Source: Mobilicoccus caccae
GTDB lineage: Bacteria; Actinomycetota; Actinomycetes; Actinomycetales; Dermatophilaceae
Length of the DNA: 64,000 bases
Assembly: GCF_030161635.1 (NCBI RefSeq)
Contig: NZ_BSUO01000001.1
Span: 1,841,199 to 1,905,198, forward strand
Direction: 5' to 3'
Made by a program: the position numbers and the translations under genes. Below are positions 10,253 to 20,700 of the stretch, one piece after another. The notes under the pieces were generated by a model, which did not search any database, was not told the DNA's origin, and was given only the letters and a program-made list of their open reading frames with translations. Every line of letters starts with the position of its first letter. Within the stretch, counting starts at the first letter, position 1.

Positions 10253-11722
10253 TCAGATGTAGTCGCGCCCCTCACGCTGGCGGCGCAGCTCCTCCTGCCG
10301 CCCGCTGAGGCGGTCGACCTTGTCGGGTCCGTCGTCGTCCTGGCCGAGGCGCAGCAGCCGCGTGAGGGCCCACAGCACCACACCGACGACGAGCAGGATC
10401 CCGCCCACCTGGTAGTCCTTGAGGTCACGGCCGCTGAACGGGCTGGCGAGGAACCCCGCCGTCAGCGCGCCCAGCACCGGGATGACCGCGGGGGCCGTGA
10501 AGTGCGCATGCTCCACCTCGTCCTTGCGCAGCACGAGCGCGACGACGTTGACGATCGTGAACACCACCAGCAGCAGCAGCGACGTGGTGCCGCCGAGGGC
10601 CGTGAGGTCGGCGAACCACACGAGCCCGAACGTCAGCAGGGTCGTGAAGAGGATCGCCACCCACGGCGTGCGGCGACCGGCGTGGACCTTGCCCAGGACC
10701 TTGGGCAGCACACCCTCGTGGGCCATGCCGTAGAGCAGCCGCGAGGCCATGAGCATGTTGATGAGCGCGGTGTTGGCCACGGCGAACATCGTGATGAGCG
10801 CGAAGATGCCGATCGGGAACGCCGGCGCGCCCGCCTGGACCACCTTGAGCAGGGGCGTCTCGCCCTCCCCCAGCTCGGAGACGGGCACGAGCATCACCGA
10901 GGTCACGGCCACGAGCACGTACACGATGCCGGTGATCGTCAGGCCGGTCAGCATGATCTTGGGAAAGATGCGGGCCGGGTCCTTGGTCTCCTCCGCCATG
11001 TTCACCGAGTCCTCGAACCCGACCATCGCGAAGAACGCCAACGCCGTGGCCGCCGTCACGGCGCCGAACGCCGTCTCACCCTCGGGGATGTGGATCTGGG
11101 TCAGCGGCGCCATGTCGCCGCGCCCACCGGCGATGGCGAACGCCCCGATGGCGATGATGATGAGCAGACCGGACAACTCCACGCAGGTCAGCACCACGTT
11201 GACCTTGACGCTCTCGCTGATGCCGCGGAAGTTGATGGCCGCCACCAGCACCATGAATCCGAGGGCCATCGCCAACAGCACGGCGCCGCCGGTCTCCTCT
11301 CCCCAGCCGAGCGCCGAGGCCGCGTTGCCCGCGAACGCCTTGGCCGCGCTGCCGGCGGAGGTGAGCCCGGAGGCCATCACCGTGAAGGCCACGAGAAACG
11401 TGACGAAGTGGACGCCGAACGCGCGGTGGACGTACACCGCAGCCCCACCGGCCTTCGGGTACTTGGTCACGAGCTCCAGGTAGCTCACGGCGGTGAGGAA
11501 GGCCACCGCGAACGCGAGGAGGAACGGCAGCCACACCGCACCGCCGACCTCGGCGGCCACCTTGCCGGTCAGGGCGTAGACGCCCGTGCCGAGGATGTCG
11601 CCGATGATGAAGAGCAGCAACAGGCCCGGCCCGATGCGACGCACGAGCCCCGGCTCACCGCCCCGCCCCTCGTCCGGAGCGGAGCCGCCGTAGGCGGCGT
11701 TGACGTCGTCTGTTCCGGTCAT
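10253..11722 (-). CDS. APC family amino acid permease
   Basis: This 489-residue polytopic membrane protein has about 12 hydrophobic segments and the APC motif near the N-terminus, IGDILGTGVYALTGK, plus GFEDSVNMAEETKDP in the middle. Such carriers move amino acids or polyamines with protons. The substrate cannot be assigned, although CAT-like members share this N-terminal sequence. I chose ATG 11722; upstream in-frame starts would add an uncharged tail. No clear ribosome binding site precedes it, so it may be leaderless. It is convergent with the sucrase-ferredoxin gene. Confidence 0.85.
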   Translation of the reverse strand: MTGTDDVNAAYGGSAPDEGRGGEPGLVRRIGPGLLLLFIIGDILGTGVYALTGKVAAEVGGAVWLPFLLAFAVAFLTAVSYLELVTKYPKAGGAAVYVHRAFGVHFVTFLVAFTVMASGLTSAGSAAKAFAGNAASALGWGEETGGAVLLAMALGFMVLVAAINFRGISESVKVNVVLTCVELSGLLIIIAIGAFAIAGGRGDMAPLTQIHIPEGETAFGAVTAATALAFFAMVGFEDSVNMAEETKDPARIFPKIMLTGLTITGIVYVLVAVTSVMLVPVSELGEGETPLLKVVQAGAPAFPIGIFALITMFAVANTALINMLMASRLLYGMAHEGVLPKVLGKVHAGRRTPWVAILFTTLLTFGLVWFADLTALGGTTSLLLLVVFTIVNVVALVLRKDEVEHAHFTAPAVIPVLGALTAGFLASPFSGRDLKDYQVGGILLVVGVVLWALTRLLRLGQDDDGPDKVDRLSGRQEELRRQREGRDYI

Positions 11723-11796
11723 GCGAGAAACATGAGCCTGCAACGCCACTCGCGTCCATAGGACCAAGGTCCCGATGTGGGCCCCCGACGTGCCGC

Positions 11797-13905
11797 TCAG
11801 GCGTCGATGCGCTCGCGATCGAGGTAGTCGGCCGCGTCGACGAGGAAGTCCTTGCGCGGCGCCACGTCGGTGCCCATCAACAGGTCGAACGTGCGCTCGG
11901 CCCGTTCGGCGTCGGCGAGGGTGACCCGGCGCAGCGTGCGCAACCGCGGGTCCATCGTCGTCTCACGCAACTGCGCGGCGTCCATCTCGCCCAGACCCTT
12001 GTACCGCTGGATGGGCTCCTTGATGCGGCGCCCCTTCTTGGCCAGGGCGGCGACCGTGCGGCGCATCTCGTTCTCGTTGTAGGTGTAGACGAGCTCGGAC
12101 TTGCGCGACCCCGCCCCCATGATCTCGATGCGGTGCAGAGGGGGCACGGCGGCGAACACGCGGCCCGCCTCGACGAGCGGACGCATGTAGCGGAAGAACA
12201 GCGTGAGCAGCAGGGTGCGGATGTGGGCGCCGTCGACGTCGGCGTCGGTCATGATGATGACCTTGCCGTACCGGGCGGCCGCGATGTCGAACGTGCGGCC
12301 CGACCCCGCGCCCACGACCTGCAGGATCGAGGCGCACTCCACGTTCTTGAGCATGTCGGCCACGCTGGCCTTCTGCACGTTGAGGATCTTGCCGCGGATG
12401 GGCAGCAACGCCTGGAACTCCGAGCGGCGCGCGGCCTTGGCCGTGCCCATGGCGCTGTCGCCCTCGACGATGAACAGTTCGGTGCGGTCGGGGTCGTTGC
12501 TGCGGCAGTCGTACAGCTTGGGCGGCATGGAGGAGTTCTCCAGCGCGTTCTTGGTGCGCTGGTTCTCCTTGTGCTGACGCGCCGAGATGCGCGTCTTCAT
12601 CTCGGAGACGACCTTCTCCAGCAGCGCCGCGGCCTGCGGCTTGACGTCGCGACGGGTGGAGGTGAGCCGCGCGGTGAGCTCGCGCTCGACCACGCCGGCG
12701 ACGACCTGCCGGACCGCCGAAGTGCCGAGGACCTCCTTGGTCTGCCCCTCGAACTGCGGCTCGGCCAACCTGACCGTGACCACGGCCGTGAGCCCGGCCA
12801 GAATGTCGGTCTTGTCCACCTTGTCGTTGCCGACCTTGAGGCGGCGGGCGTTGTCCTCCAACTGCTTGCGGAAGACCTTGAGCAGCGCGGCCTCGAACCC
12901 CGAGTAGTGCGTGCCGCCCTTGGGCGTGGCGATGATGTTGACGAACGAGACGACCTTGGTGTCATACCCCGTGCCCCAGCGCACCGCGATGTCGACCTCG
13001 CACGTGCGGTCGACGTCCTGCGCGGTCATGTGCCCGCGGTCGTCGAGGACCGGCACCGTCTCGGTGAACGAGCCCTCGCCCTGCAGACGCCACACGTCGG
13101 TGACCGGCGGGTCGGCGGCGAGGAAGTCGGTGAACTCCGCGATGCCGCCGTCGTGCCGGAAGACCTCCTCGTGGGGGCCGTCCTCGCCCGGGGTGCCGGG
13201 CAGGCCGCGCTCGTCGCGGACGACGAGGGTGAGCCCCGGCACGAGGAAACTCGTCTGCCGGGCCCGGCCCGCCAGGTCCTCGTAGGAGAACTCGGCGTTG
13301 CGCAGGAAGATCTGCTGGTCGGCCCAGTAGCGCACACGGGTACCGGAGACGCCCTTCTTGACCTTGCCGACGATGTCGAGCTCGCCGCGCTCGACGAAGG
13401 GCGTGAACGGCGAGGTCGGCGATCCGCCCTCCGGCCCGTCCTCGAACCGCCCCGGCTCGCCGCGGTGGAAGGTGAGGCGGTGGGTCTTGCCGCCGCGGTC
13501 GACCTCGACGTCGAGCCGCGAGGACAGGGCGTTGACGACGCTGGCGCCGACGCCGTGCAGACCGCCGGAGGCCATGTAGGAGCCCCCGCCGAACTTGCCG
13601 CCCGCGTGGAGCTTGGTGAAGACGACCTCGACACCCGACAGGCCCGTGCGCGGCTCGACGTCGACCGGGATACCGCGACCGTCGTCACGGACCTCGACCG
13701 AGCCGTCGGCGTGCAGCACCACGTCGATGCGGGAGCAGACGCCGGCCAGCGCCTCGTCGACGGAGTTGTCGATGATCTCCCACAGGCAGTGCATGAGCCC
13801 CCGGCTGTCGGTGGACCCGATGTACATACCGGGACGCTTACGCACGGCCTCGAGGCCCTCGAGGACCTGAAGATGCCGTGCGGTGTACGAATCGCCTGTG
13901 CTCAA
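11797..13905 (-). CDS. DNA topoisomerase subunit B (ParE/GyrB type)
   Basis: This 702-residue ATPase subunit of a type IIA topoisomerase shows the GHKL features in order: YIGSTDSRGLMHCLWEIIDN, VRDDGRGIPV, and SGGLHGVGASVVNALS. The TOPRIM motifs EGDSAMGTAK and MTDADVDGAHI follow. It would pair with a ParC/GyrA partner outside the window to decatenate or supercoil DNA. It is more likely a second, topo IV-like subunit than the main GyrB, because no gyrA or recF lies near. The start is TTG 13905, chosen because AGGAGG lies 7 nt upstream. Confidence 0.88.
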   Translation of the reverse strand: MSTGDSYTARHLQVLEGLEAVRKRPGMYIGSTDSRGLMHCLWEIIDNSVDEALAGVCSRIDVVLHADGSVEVRDDGRGIPVDVEPRTGLSGVEVVFTKLHAGGKFGGGSYMASGGLHGVGASVVNALSSRLDVEVDRGGKTHRLTFHRGEPGRFEDGPEGGSPTSPFTPFVERGELDIVGKVKKGVSGTRVRYWADQQIFLRNAEFSYEDLAGRARQTSFLVPGLTLVVRDERGLPGTPGEDGPHEEVFRHDGGIAEFTDFLAADPPVTDVWRLQGEGSFTETVPVLDDRGHMTAQDVDRTCEVDIAVRWGTGYDTKVVSFVNIIATPKGGTHYSGFEAALLKVFRKQLEDNARRLKVGNDKVDKTDILAGLTAVVTVRLAEPQFEGQTKEVLGTSAVRQVVAGVVERELTARLTSTRRDVKPQAAALLEKVVSEMKTRISARQHKENQRTKNALENSSMPPKLYDCRSNDPDRTELFIVEGDSAMGTAKAARRSEFQALLPIRGKILNVQKASVADMLKNVECASILQVVGAGSGRTFDIAAARYGKVIIMTDADVDGAHIRTLLLTLFFRYMRPLVEAGRVFAAVPPLHRIEIMGAGSRKSELVYTYNENEMRRTVAALAKKGRRIKEPIQRYKGLGEMDAAQLRETTMDPRLRTLRRVTLADAERAERTFDLLMGTDVAPRKDFLVDAADYLDRERIDA

Positions 13906-14052
13906 CGCCGTTCCTCCTGCGTGTCTGCGGCCGTGATGCACAGTAGCCCCGCGCACCGACAGCCACCGACCTGGCGCGCCGTGAGGGGCCCGCCGACCGC
14001 GACCTGCGCCAGGATTCTCCGACCGGCGCCACTCCGGCCGATGGGAGGACGT

Positions 14053-14094
14053 GCCCACCGACCGCGCGGGAACGCCCACCTACCGCGCGGGAAC
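14053..14094. repeat. Tandem 21-bp repeat in a divergent promoter region
   Basis: Two adjacent 21-bp copies (14053-14073 and 14074-14094) differ at one base, and each ends in CGCGCGGGAAC. They lie between the topoisomerase gene (start 13905, minus) and the DUF7455 gene (start 14175, plus). The GGAAC in the second copy is followed 18 nt later by GTT (14113-14115), which resembles an ECF sigma promoter. Confidence 0.65.
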
Positions 14095-14174
14095 AAGGCG
14101 GCGTGATTCACTGTTGGCACAAGCGTGACAGCGAAGCGCCGAGGGGCGCACGACGAAGAGAAGGAAGGGTTGAC

Positions 14175-14381
14175 GTGACTGCTGCACTGGCCGCGAGCCT
14201 GACCACGGCTGATCGCTGCGATCGCTGCGGCGCCCAGGCCTATGTCCGCGCGCGACTCGAATCGGGCGGGGAGTTGCTGTTCTGTGCGCACCACGCCCGC
14301 GCCCACCTGCCCAAACTTGCCGACGTCGCCAGCGAGATCGTCGACGAGTCCGACCGTCTCCACGACGACACCAGCGCCTGA
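14175..14381 (+). CDS. Small DUF7455-type zinc-ribbon-like protein
   Basis: This 68-residue protein has CDRCGAQAY in the first third and CAHHARAHLP in the middle, that is a Cys-X2-Cys and Cys-X2-His pair suggesting one bound metal. Small proteins of this kind are common in actinobacteria, often close to sigma factor or gyrase genes, with no established function. The GTG start 14175 is preceded by GGAAGGG. A strong hairpin terminator follows at 14395-14432. Confidence 0.75.
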   Translation: MTAALAASLTTADRCDRCGAQAYVRARLESGGELLFCAHHARAHLPKLADVASEIVDESDRLHDDTSA

Positions 14382-14394
14382 CAACCACACGTTC

Positions 14395-14432
14395 CGACTG
14401 CGGACCGTTCCCGAGGGGACGGTCCGCAGTCG
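14395..14432 (+). terminator. Hairpin terminator after DUF7455 gene
   Basis: A perfect 14-bp stem (CGACTGCGGACCGT with its complement) and a 10-nt loop follow the stop codon by about 14 nt. There is no T-tract, as usual in high-GC actinobacteria. Confidence 0.75.
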
Positions 14433-14461
14433 TGTTCTGAGCCGGCAGGTAGTGTGCCCTC

Positions 14462-14983
14462 GTGCTCATCGCCGCCACGGTCATCGCAGGCCTCGTCATC
14501 GCCGTCGGACTCGTCGGGATCGTCGTCCCCGTCCTGCCCGGCCTGATCCTCGTGTTCGGGGCCGTCCTCGTCTGGGCGCTCGTGGCCCAGCACGCCATCG
14601 GGTGGACCGTGCTCATCGTGTCCCTGGCGCTCGCCAGCGCGGGGTGGGTCCTGCAGTACATCGTGCCCACCCGCCGCATGCGGGCCTACGGCGTCCCCGG
14701 ACGCACCCTCGTCATCGGCGCGATCGCCGGCGTCGTCGGGTTGTTCCTGCTCCCCCCGATCGGCCTGGCCATCGGGTTCGTCCTCGGCGTCTTCGGAACC
14801 GAGTACGCGCGCCTGCGCTCGGTGGACCAGGCGTGGCCCTCGGCCGTCCAGGCACTCAAGGCGGCACTGATCAGCTACGGGATCGAGCTGACCACGGCGC
14901 TGCTCATCGCCATCGTGTTCCTCATCGGCGCTTCACTGCTGCTCACCGGCGCGTGGGATTCGACGCCTGCGGCCGTCGTCTGA
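14462..14983 (+). CDS. DUF456 family membrane protein
   Basis: This 173-residue protein has about four to five hydrophobic helices and glycine-rich turns such as GLVGIVVPVLPGLILVFGA, the hallmark start of DUF456 proteins. It is an inner-membrane protein of unknown role. The start is GTG 14462. It is convergent with the DUF3040 gene. Confidence 0.78.
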   Translation: MLIAATVIAGLVIAVGLVGIVVPVLPGLILVFGAVLVWALVAQHAIGWTVLIVSLALASAGWVLQYIVPTRRMRAYGVPGRTLVIGAIAGVVGLFLLPPIGLAIGFVLGVFGTEYARLRSVDQAWPSAVQALKAALISYGIELTTALLIAIVFLIGASLLLTGAWDSTPAAVV

Positions 14984-15023
14984 GGGTCGTCCGTCCAGGG
15001 GTCCTCCGGGGCGAGACGTTCCC

Positions 15024-15054
15024 GTCTCAGAGCGAGTTCAGTCTCAGAGCGAGT
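15024..15054. repeat. Tandem 17-bp duplication at the DUF3040 stop codon
   Basis: GTCTCAGAGCGAGT occurs at 15024-15037 and again at 15041-15054, with a 17-bp period. The second copy contains the stop codon of the DUF3040 gene, so its last codons and stop are duplicated just downstream of the gene. Confidence 0.75.
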
Positions 15055-15472
15055 CGCCGCGCTTGCGCTCGTCCCAGCGATTCTCCATGCGCTGCATGAA
15101 GCCGGTGGAACCGCCGCCGTGGCCGTCCTTCTTCTGCCCCCGTCTACCGCGCGGCTTGCCGATGCGGCGTGTGCGCCCGGTCGAGGTGTCGGTGAGTTCG
15201 GTCCCCTCGCCGCTCCCACCACCTCCGAAGGCCCAGGCGACGCCGGCCACCATGATCGCGAAACCCACACCGCCGAGCCAGATGAGTTCGAAGCTCACCC
15301 CGGCCACGACGCATGCCAAACCAAGGATCGCGACGACGAGTCCGATGAGTCGTCGCTTGCGGGACGGCCCGTGGTGTCGTCCCTTCATCTGTGAAGCGAA
15401 CTTCGGGTCCTCGGCGTAGAGCGCACGCTCCATTTGCTCGAGCAGCTTCTGTTCGTGCTCGGACAGGGGCAC
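15044..15472 (-). CDS. DUF3040 family membrane protein
   Basis: This 142-residue protein begins with the DUF3040 signature PLSEHEQKLLEQMERALYAE, followed by DPKFAS. It then has two hydrophobic helices and a basic, glycine-rich cytosolic tail (GKPRGRRGQKK). Function is unknown; the family sits near division and cell-wall genes in many actinobacteria. The GTG start 15472 is supported by GAGGAGG 5 nt upstream. The last codons are duplicated after the stop. Confidence 0.85.
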   Translation of the reverse strand: MPLSEHEQKLLEQMERALYAEDPKFASQMKGRHHGPSRKRRLIGLVVAILGLACVVAGVSFELIWLGGVGFAIMVAGVAWAFGGGGSGEGTELTDTSTGRTRRIGKPRGRRGQKKDGHGGGSTGFMQRMENRWDERKRGDSL

Positions 15473-15645
15473 CGTGACCTCCTCAGGGCAGAACGCCCCC
15501 GCGACGCGGAGACGTGGGACTTGGACAACGAGTGAGGTCGTCCGTGGGTTCCTTCGGTCGATCGGTGGATCGACGAGGCTGCAATTCACCGATGAGATCA
15601 ACGATACGGCTCCGTTCGATCCGGCGGTAGTCGAAGCGGCGTCGA

Positions 15646-16871
15646 TCACGGGTCCGAGTGGGAATCGGGGGCGATCAACGACGCCGGACGCACCACACCG
15701 GCCCCGAATCGTGCTCTGGCCCGGTCCATCGCGAGGTCGGCGTCGCGCCAGCCGTGCTCCGGCTCGTCCAGGAGGCCCTGCACCGGGGTGGCGCGCGCAT
15801 CGGTGAGGCCTTCGAGGCGGACCCCGACCAGCCGGATGCGGGCGCGCTGCAGACCCAGGGCGTCGAAGAGCTCCTTGGCGTGCAGGTACACGTCGCGTCC
15901 GACGTCGGTGGCATCCCGCAGGGTGCGCGAGCGGGTGATCGTCGTGAAGTCGGAGAACCGGACGCGGATCGTCACGGTGCGCCCCATCATCCCGGCGTCG
16001 CGGGCCCTGGAGGCGGTGCGGTGCGACAGGCGCAGGAGTCGCCGGTGGATCTCGACCGGGTCGTCGATGTCGGCGGAGAACGTCTCGTCGGCGCCCACGC
16101 TCTTCTCGGTGTGGACCGGCGTCACCCGCCGGGGGTCGCGGCCCCAGGCGAGTTCGTGGAGGGCGGCGCCGTGCTCGCCGAGCGCCTTGCGCAGTGTCGC
16201 CACGGGGGTGTGGGCGATGTCCGCGACCGTCACGAGGCCGAGCCGCAGCAGGTGCTCCTCGGTGCGGTCGCCCACCCCCACAGGGCCCCGACCGGGAGTT
16301 GCTGGACGAAGGAGACGACCTGGTCGACCGGGACGACGACCATGCCGTCGGGTTTGGCGAGCCCGGAGGCGAGCTTGGCGACGAACTTGGTGGGCGCGAC
16401 ACCCACCGAGCACGTGATGCCCTGCTCGTCGGCGACGGTGTCGCGGATGGCCGCGGCGATGGTGGCGGGCGACCCGAGCCGGCGGACGGCTCCCGCGACG
16501 TCGAGGAACGCCTCGTCGAGGGAGAGCGGCTCGACGTACGGCGTGACCTGGCGGAACGTGGCCATGACCGCCCCGGAGATCCGCGCGTACAGCTCGTGGT
16601 CGGGGCGCAGCACCGTGGCCTGCGGACACAGCCGCCTGGCCCGGGCCATGGGCATGGCCGAGGCCACCCCGAACTCACGGGCCTCGTAGGTGGCCGACAG
16701 GACGACCCCGCGGTGACCTCCGCCGATGATGACCGGGGTGCCGACCAGGTCGGGATGGGACAGCAGGGTCGCCGAGGCGTAGAACGCGTCCATGTCGACG
16801 TGCAGGACCGTGCACCCGGTGTCGTCGAGCACCTCGTCCTGGTGCGGACGCGCGAAACGCCGCCGGCTCAT
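15646..16871 (-). CDS. dinB: DNA polymerase IV (Y family), one apparent frameshift
   Basis: Pol IV is an error-prone translesion polymerase. The N-terminal catalytic motifs are clear: VLHVDMDAFYAS and EPLSLDEAFLDV, with SVGVAPTKFVAKLAS. At 16275-16279 a run of five G (read on the coding strand) must be six; after that GDRTEEHLLRLGL and the little-finger domain continue to the stop at 15646, giving 408 residues. It lies 30 bp downstream of the methyltransferase and is the last gene in the SOS block headed by the LexA box at 22283. Confidence 0.9.
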
Positions 16872-16901
16872 GGTGTCGCCTCGTCGTGCCGGAGGGTGAC
16901 C

Positions 16902-17672
16902 TCAGCCGTCACGGACGGCGAGCACGTGCAGGCCCGCACCGAGCCGCCCGAGGAAGGCCGCGGCCTCGCGCTCCGCGACGGCCGCCTCGAGTTCGAGCAG
17001 GCTCGTGCGGTCGGCCTCGGAGTCGAGGTAGGCCGAGGGCACGAGGTCGGCGAACACGCGCACACCCTGGGTCGCGACCGGCTTGAGACCGCCGGCCACG
17101 AGCTGGGCGTGGATCTGCTCGACGTCGAAGCGGCGGGGCAGCGGGTCGGTCGGCCCCCACCGGCCGTCGGGCGAGACGAGGACGGTGCGGGCCGCCTCGA
17201 ACTGCCCGGCCAGGGCCCGGGAGAGCACGGCCGCCAGGCGCTGGGCGACGAGCAGGCTGACCACGCCGGCCGGGGCGAGCGCGCCCCGCAACATGGCGAT
17301 GGTGGCCCCGGCGTCGTCGACGTACTCCAGCACTCCGTGACAGCAGATGAGATCGACCGGCTCGGGGACCACCGAGGCGAGAGAGGTCGCATCGCCCTGG
17401 AATCCGTGGACCCGGTCGCCGACACCGGCCTCACCGGCACGCCGGTCGAGGGAGGCGAGGGCATCGGGGCTGGGGTCGACGACGACGACGTCGTGACCGC
17501 GTTCGGCCAGGGGGACGGCGAAGCCGCCGCTGCCGCCACCGAGGTCGAGGACCCGAAGGGGACGGCCCAACTCCTCCTGCTGACGACGCGTGGAGGTGTC
17601 GATGACCTCCCACACGGCCGCCGTGCGGATCGACGACTCGACACCCCGGCGACTGCGCTGCTCCTCCTGCAT
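16902..17672 (-). CDS. Class I SAM-dependent methyltransferase
   Basis: This 256-residue protein has a Rossmann methyltransferase core: motif I VLDLGGGSGGFAVPLA, the acidic end of strand 2 in VVVVDPSP, and HGVLEYVDDAG for motif IV. The substrate is unknown. Members are often next to dinB in actinobacteria. It lies 55 bp after dnaE2 and 30 bp before dinB in the same direction, so co-induction by DNA damage is likely; a role in repair or tRNA or cell-envelope methylation cannot be decided. Confidence 0.82.
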   Translation of the reverse strand: MQEEQRSRRGVESSIRTAAVWEVIDTSTRRQQEELGRPLRVLDLGGGSGGFAVPLAERGHDVVVVDPSPDALASLDRRAGEAGVGDRVHGFQGDATSLASVVPEPVDLICCHGVLEYVDDAGATIAMLRGALAPAGVVSLLVAQRLAAVLSRALAGQFEAARTVLVSPDGRWGPTDPLPRRFDVEQIHAQLVAGGLKPVATQGVRVFADLVPSAYLDSEADRTSLLELEAAVAEREAAAFLGRLGAGLHVLAVRDG

Positions 17673-17727
17673 GAGGATCCTCCCGTACGTCGGTGCTGTT
17701 CGGGGCCCACTCTAGGACCTTCGATCC

Positions 17728-20700
17728 TCATCGCCCCGCGCTCCCCGGGCTGGAGTGCCATAACTTGCGCCCCACACCCTGCGACGACGCCAACCCGTGC
17801 CCCTGGCGCACCGAGCTCCCGGGCGGGGCGACGTCGGCGAACGGCGACTGGCGAAAACCCGACGGGTGACGCAGGACTCGCCTCACGGGCGCCTGACCCG
17901 AGGTGGGCACGACCGTCAGCGGGGTCATCTCCGCCTGCGCCGCCTCGATCCCCCCGGCCGACCAGGCCTCCCAGATCGACGACAGGTCGTACGCGGCGCT
18001 CGCGCGCAGCGACACCCCCGCGGCCCGGTGCGCCGGGTCACGCCCCGGACGATCAGCAGCCAGGTGTGGAACACCGTCATCGCGTACGGGGCCTGGGCGT
18101 CCTCGAAGAACGTGGCGTCGAGCGGGCCGGTGGAGTCGTCCAGGGTGAGGAACAGGACGCGACGGCCGGACCGGACCGGCGGGGTCTGGGTCGCGACCTT
18201 GACCCCGGCCACGAGGATGTCGCTGCGGGTGCGCACCTCACGCAGGTCACGGGCCCGGACGACGCCCAGGTCGGTGAGCATCTCCTCGTACGGCTCGAGC
18301 ACGTGGGCGCTGACGTCGAGACCGAGGACGTCGAGCTCGGCCTGCACGCGTTCGACCGCGTCCAACTCGGGCAACCCGGTGGCCGGGGTGAGGACCGGAC
18401 CCATGTCGAGCGCGAGCTGCACCGACCGGGTGGCGGCGAGCTCCGCCGGGGCGGCCCCCTGCGACTGCGCGGCGGCCAGGGCCCGCACGTCGCCCCCGGG
18501 CGTTCCCGTCGCTCCGATCGCCCGCGGACGCCGGGAGCTGCGCCGCCCCCGGTCGGCCGCCCGGTTCCACCGGTCGAGTTCGGCGACGTGCAACAGCAGG
18601 TCGCGGCGGGTGATCGCCCCGCGCCTGCCCAGGCCGCCGCGCGAGGCGACGTCGATGCCGTAGAGGTCGTCGAAGGCGCCCGCGAGGACGAGCCGCTCGA
18701 GCACCGGCCTGCTGGGGCGGGCCCGGCGGGCGAGATCCTCGATACCCGAGTAGGGCTGACCCGCGACGATCCGCGAGGTCTCGTCCTCACTGATGCCCTT
18801 GACGTCGGCCAGGCTCACCCGGATCCCCAACGTGGACACCGGGGATGCGTCGTCACCGTCCTCGCCGTCTTCGTCGACCTCGCCATCCGGGTACGCCCCT
18901 TCGACCCGCTCCACCTGGTAGGTGTCCCCCGAGGCGTTGACGTCGAGCCCGAGGATCGGGATGCCGTGGGTGCGGGCGTCGTCGAGGATGAGCCGTTTGG
19001 GGTACATGCCCGGGTCGTGGGTGAGGACGCCGGCGAGGAACGCCGCCGGATGGTGGGCCTTGAGCCAGGCGCTCTGGTAGGTCGGCAGCGCGAACGCCGC
19101 GGCGTGCGCCTTGCAGAACCCGAACGAGGCGAAGGCGGCGAGCACCTCCCAGATCCGGTCGCGGTCCGGCGGGGCGTACCCCCGTTCCTGCGCCTTCTCG
19201 TGCCACCAGAGGCGCACCTTCTCCTGCCCGGCGACGCTGCCGAGGGCACGACGCACCTCGTCGGCCTCGGCCAGGCTCACCCCGGTCGTCACCGAGACGA
19301 TCCGCAGCACCTGTTCGTGGAAGACGACGACCCCGCACGTCTCGGCGAGCGCCGGCTTCAGGCTGGAGTGCAGGTAGCGGGGCTCCGCCCATCCCTGCCG
19401 CGCCTCGAGGAACGGGGTGATCATGTCGGACTTGACCGGGCCTGGCCGGAACAGCGAGATGTCGATGACGATGTCCGCGAAACTCGACGGCGCGAACTTG
19501 CCCACCAGTTCTCGCTGCCCGGGGCTCTCGATCTGGAAGCAGCCGAGGGTGCGCGTGGACCGGATGAGCTCGAAGGTGGCCTCGTCGTCGAGCGGCACGC
19601 ACGTGCGGTCGTCCAGGTCGACCGTGGTCGACTCCACCCGCGAGATCTCCTGCACCGCATAGGCCATCGCCGACTGCATGCGGATGCCGAGGACGTCGAG
19701 CTTGAGAAATCCGAGCGCTTCCACGTCGTCCTTGTCGAACTGGCTCATCGGAAACCCGAGCCAGCTCGCCTCGACGGGCGTGCGGTCCAGCAGACCGAGT
19801 CCGGAGAGGACGACCCCGCAGGGGTGGAGCGCGATGTGGCGGGGCAGCCCGTCGAGTCGTTCGACGAGCTCGAACAGCACCTCCATCCGGGGTGCGGTCA
19901 GGCCCATGCCGGCGAGTTCGGGCAGTTCGGCGATGGCGGAGCGGGCGTCACGGGCCCGGATGTGCGGGAACGCCTTGGCGATGACGTCGACCTCGACCGC
20001 GGGCAGCCCCAGGGCGGAGCCGACGTCGCGGATGGCGTGCCGCACCCGGTAGGTCTCCATCATCGAGACGCAGGTGACGCGCTCACCGCCGAAGTGGTCG
20101 AGGATGCGTTCGTACATCTCGGTGCGCCGCGCGGACTCGACGTCGACGTCGATGTCGGGCAGTTGGGCCCGCAGGGGCGAGCAGAACCGCTCCATGAGCA
20201 GGTCGTGGCTCATCGGGTCGATGCCGCTGATGCCGAGCAGGTGGTTGACGAGACTGCCGGCACCGGATCCGCGGGCGGCGACCCGCACCCCCGCCTCGCG
20301 GATGAGGTCGCAGACGAGGGCGACGGTGAGGAAGTAGGTGGCGTACCCGAGGGAGGCGATCACCCCGAGTTCGTCGTCGAGGCGGTCGTGGATGCGGGTC
20401 AGTTCCGCCTCGCGGGCGTGGGGGTAGCAGCGGGCGATCGCCGCCCGGCAGCGGTCGGTGAGGACCCGGTGGGGGTCCTCACCCGGCGCCAGACCGAGGA
20501 CGTCGGGTTCGGGCAGGTGGACGGCGCCGAGGCCGACGTCGTGGCGCGGGTGCTGCACGCATTCACGGGCGACGGCGAGGGTGACGGCGAGCAGGTCGCG
20601 TGCCGCGCCGGCCTCCCCGGTGATCCGCTCGGCGACGCGCCGCATGTGCGCCGCGGGGGCGATGTGTCCCGCCGTGCCGACCCGATCGAGGTGACGGTCG

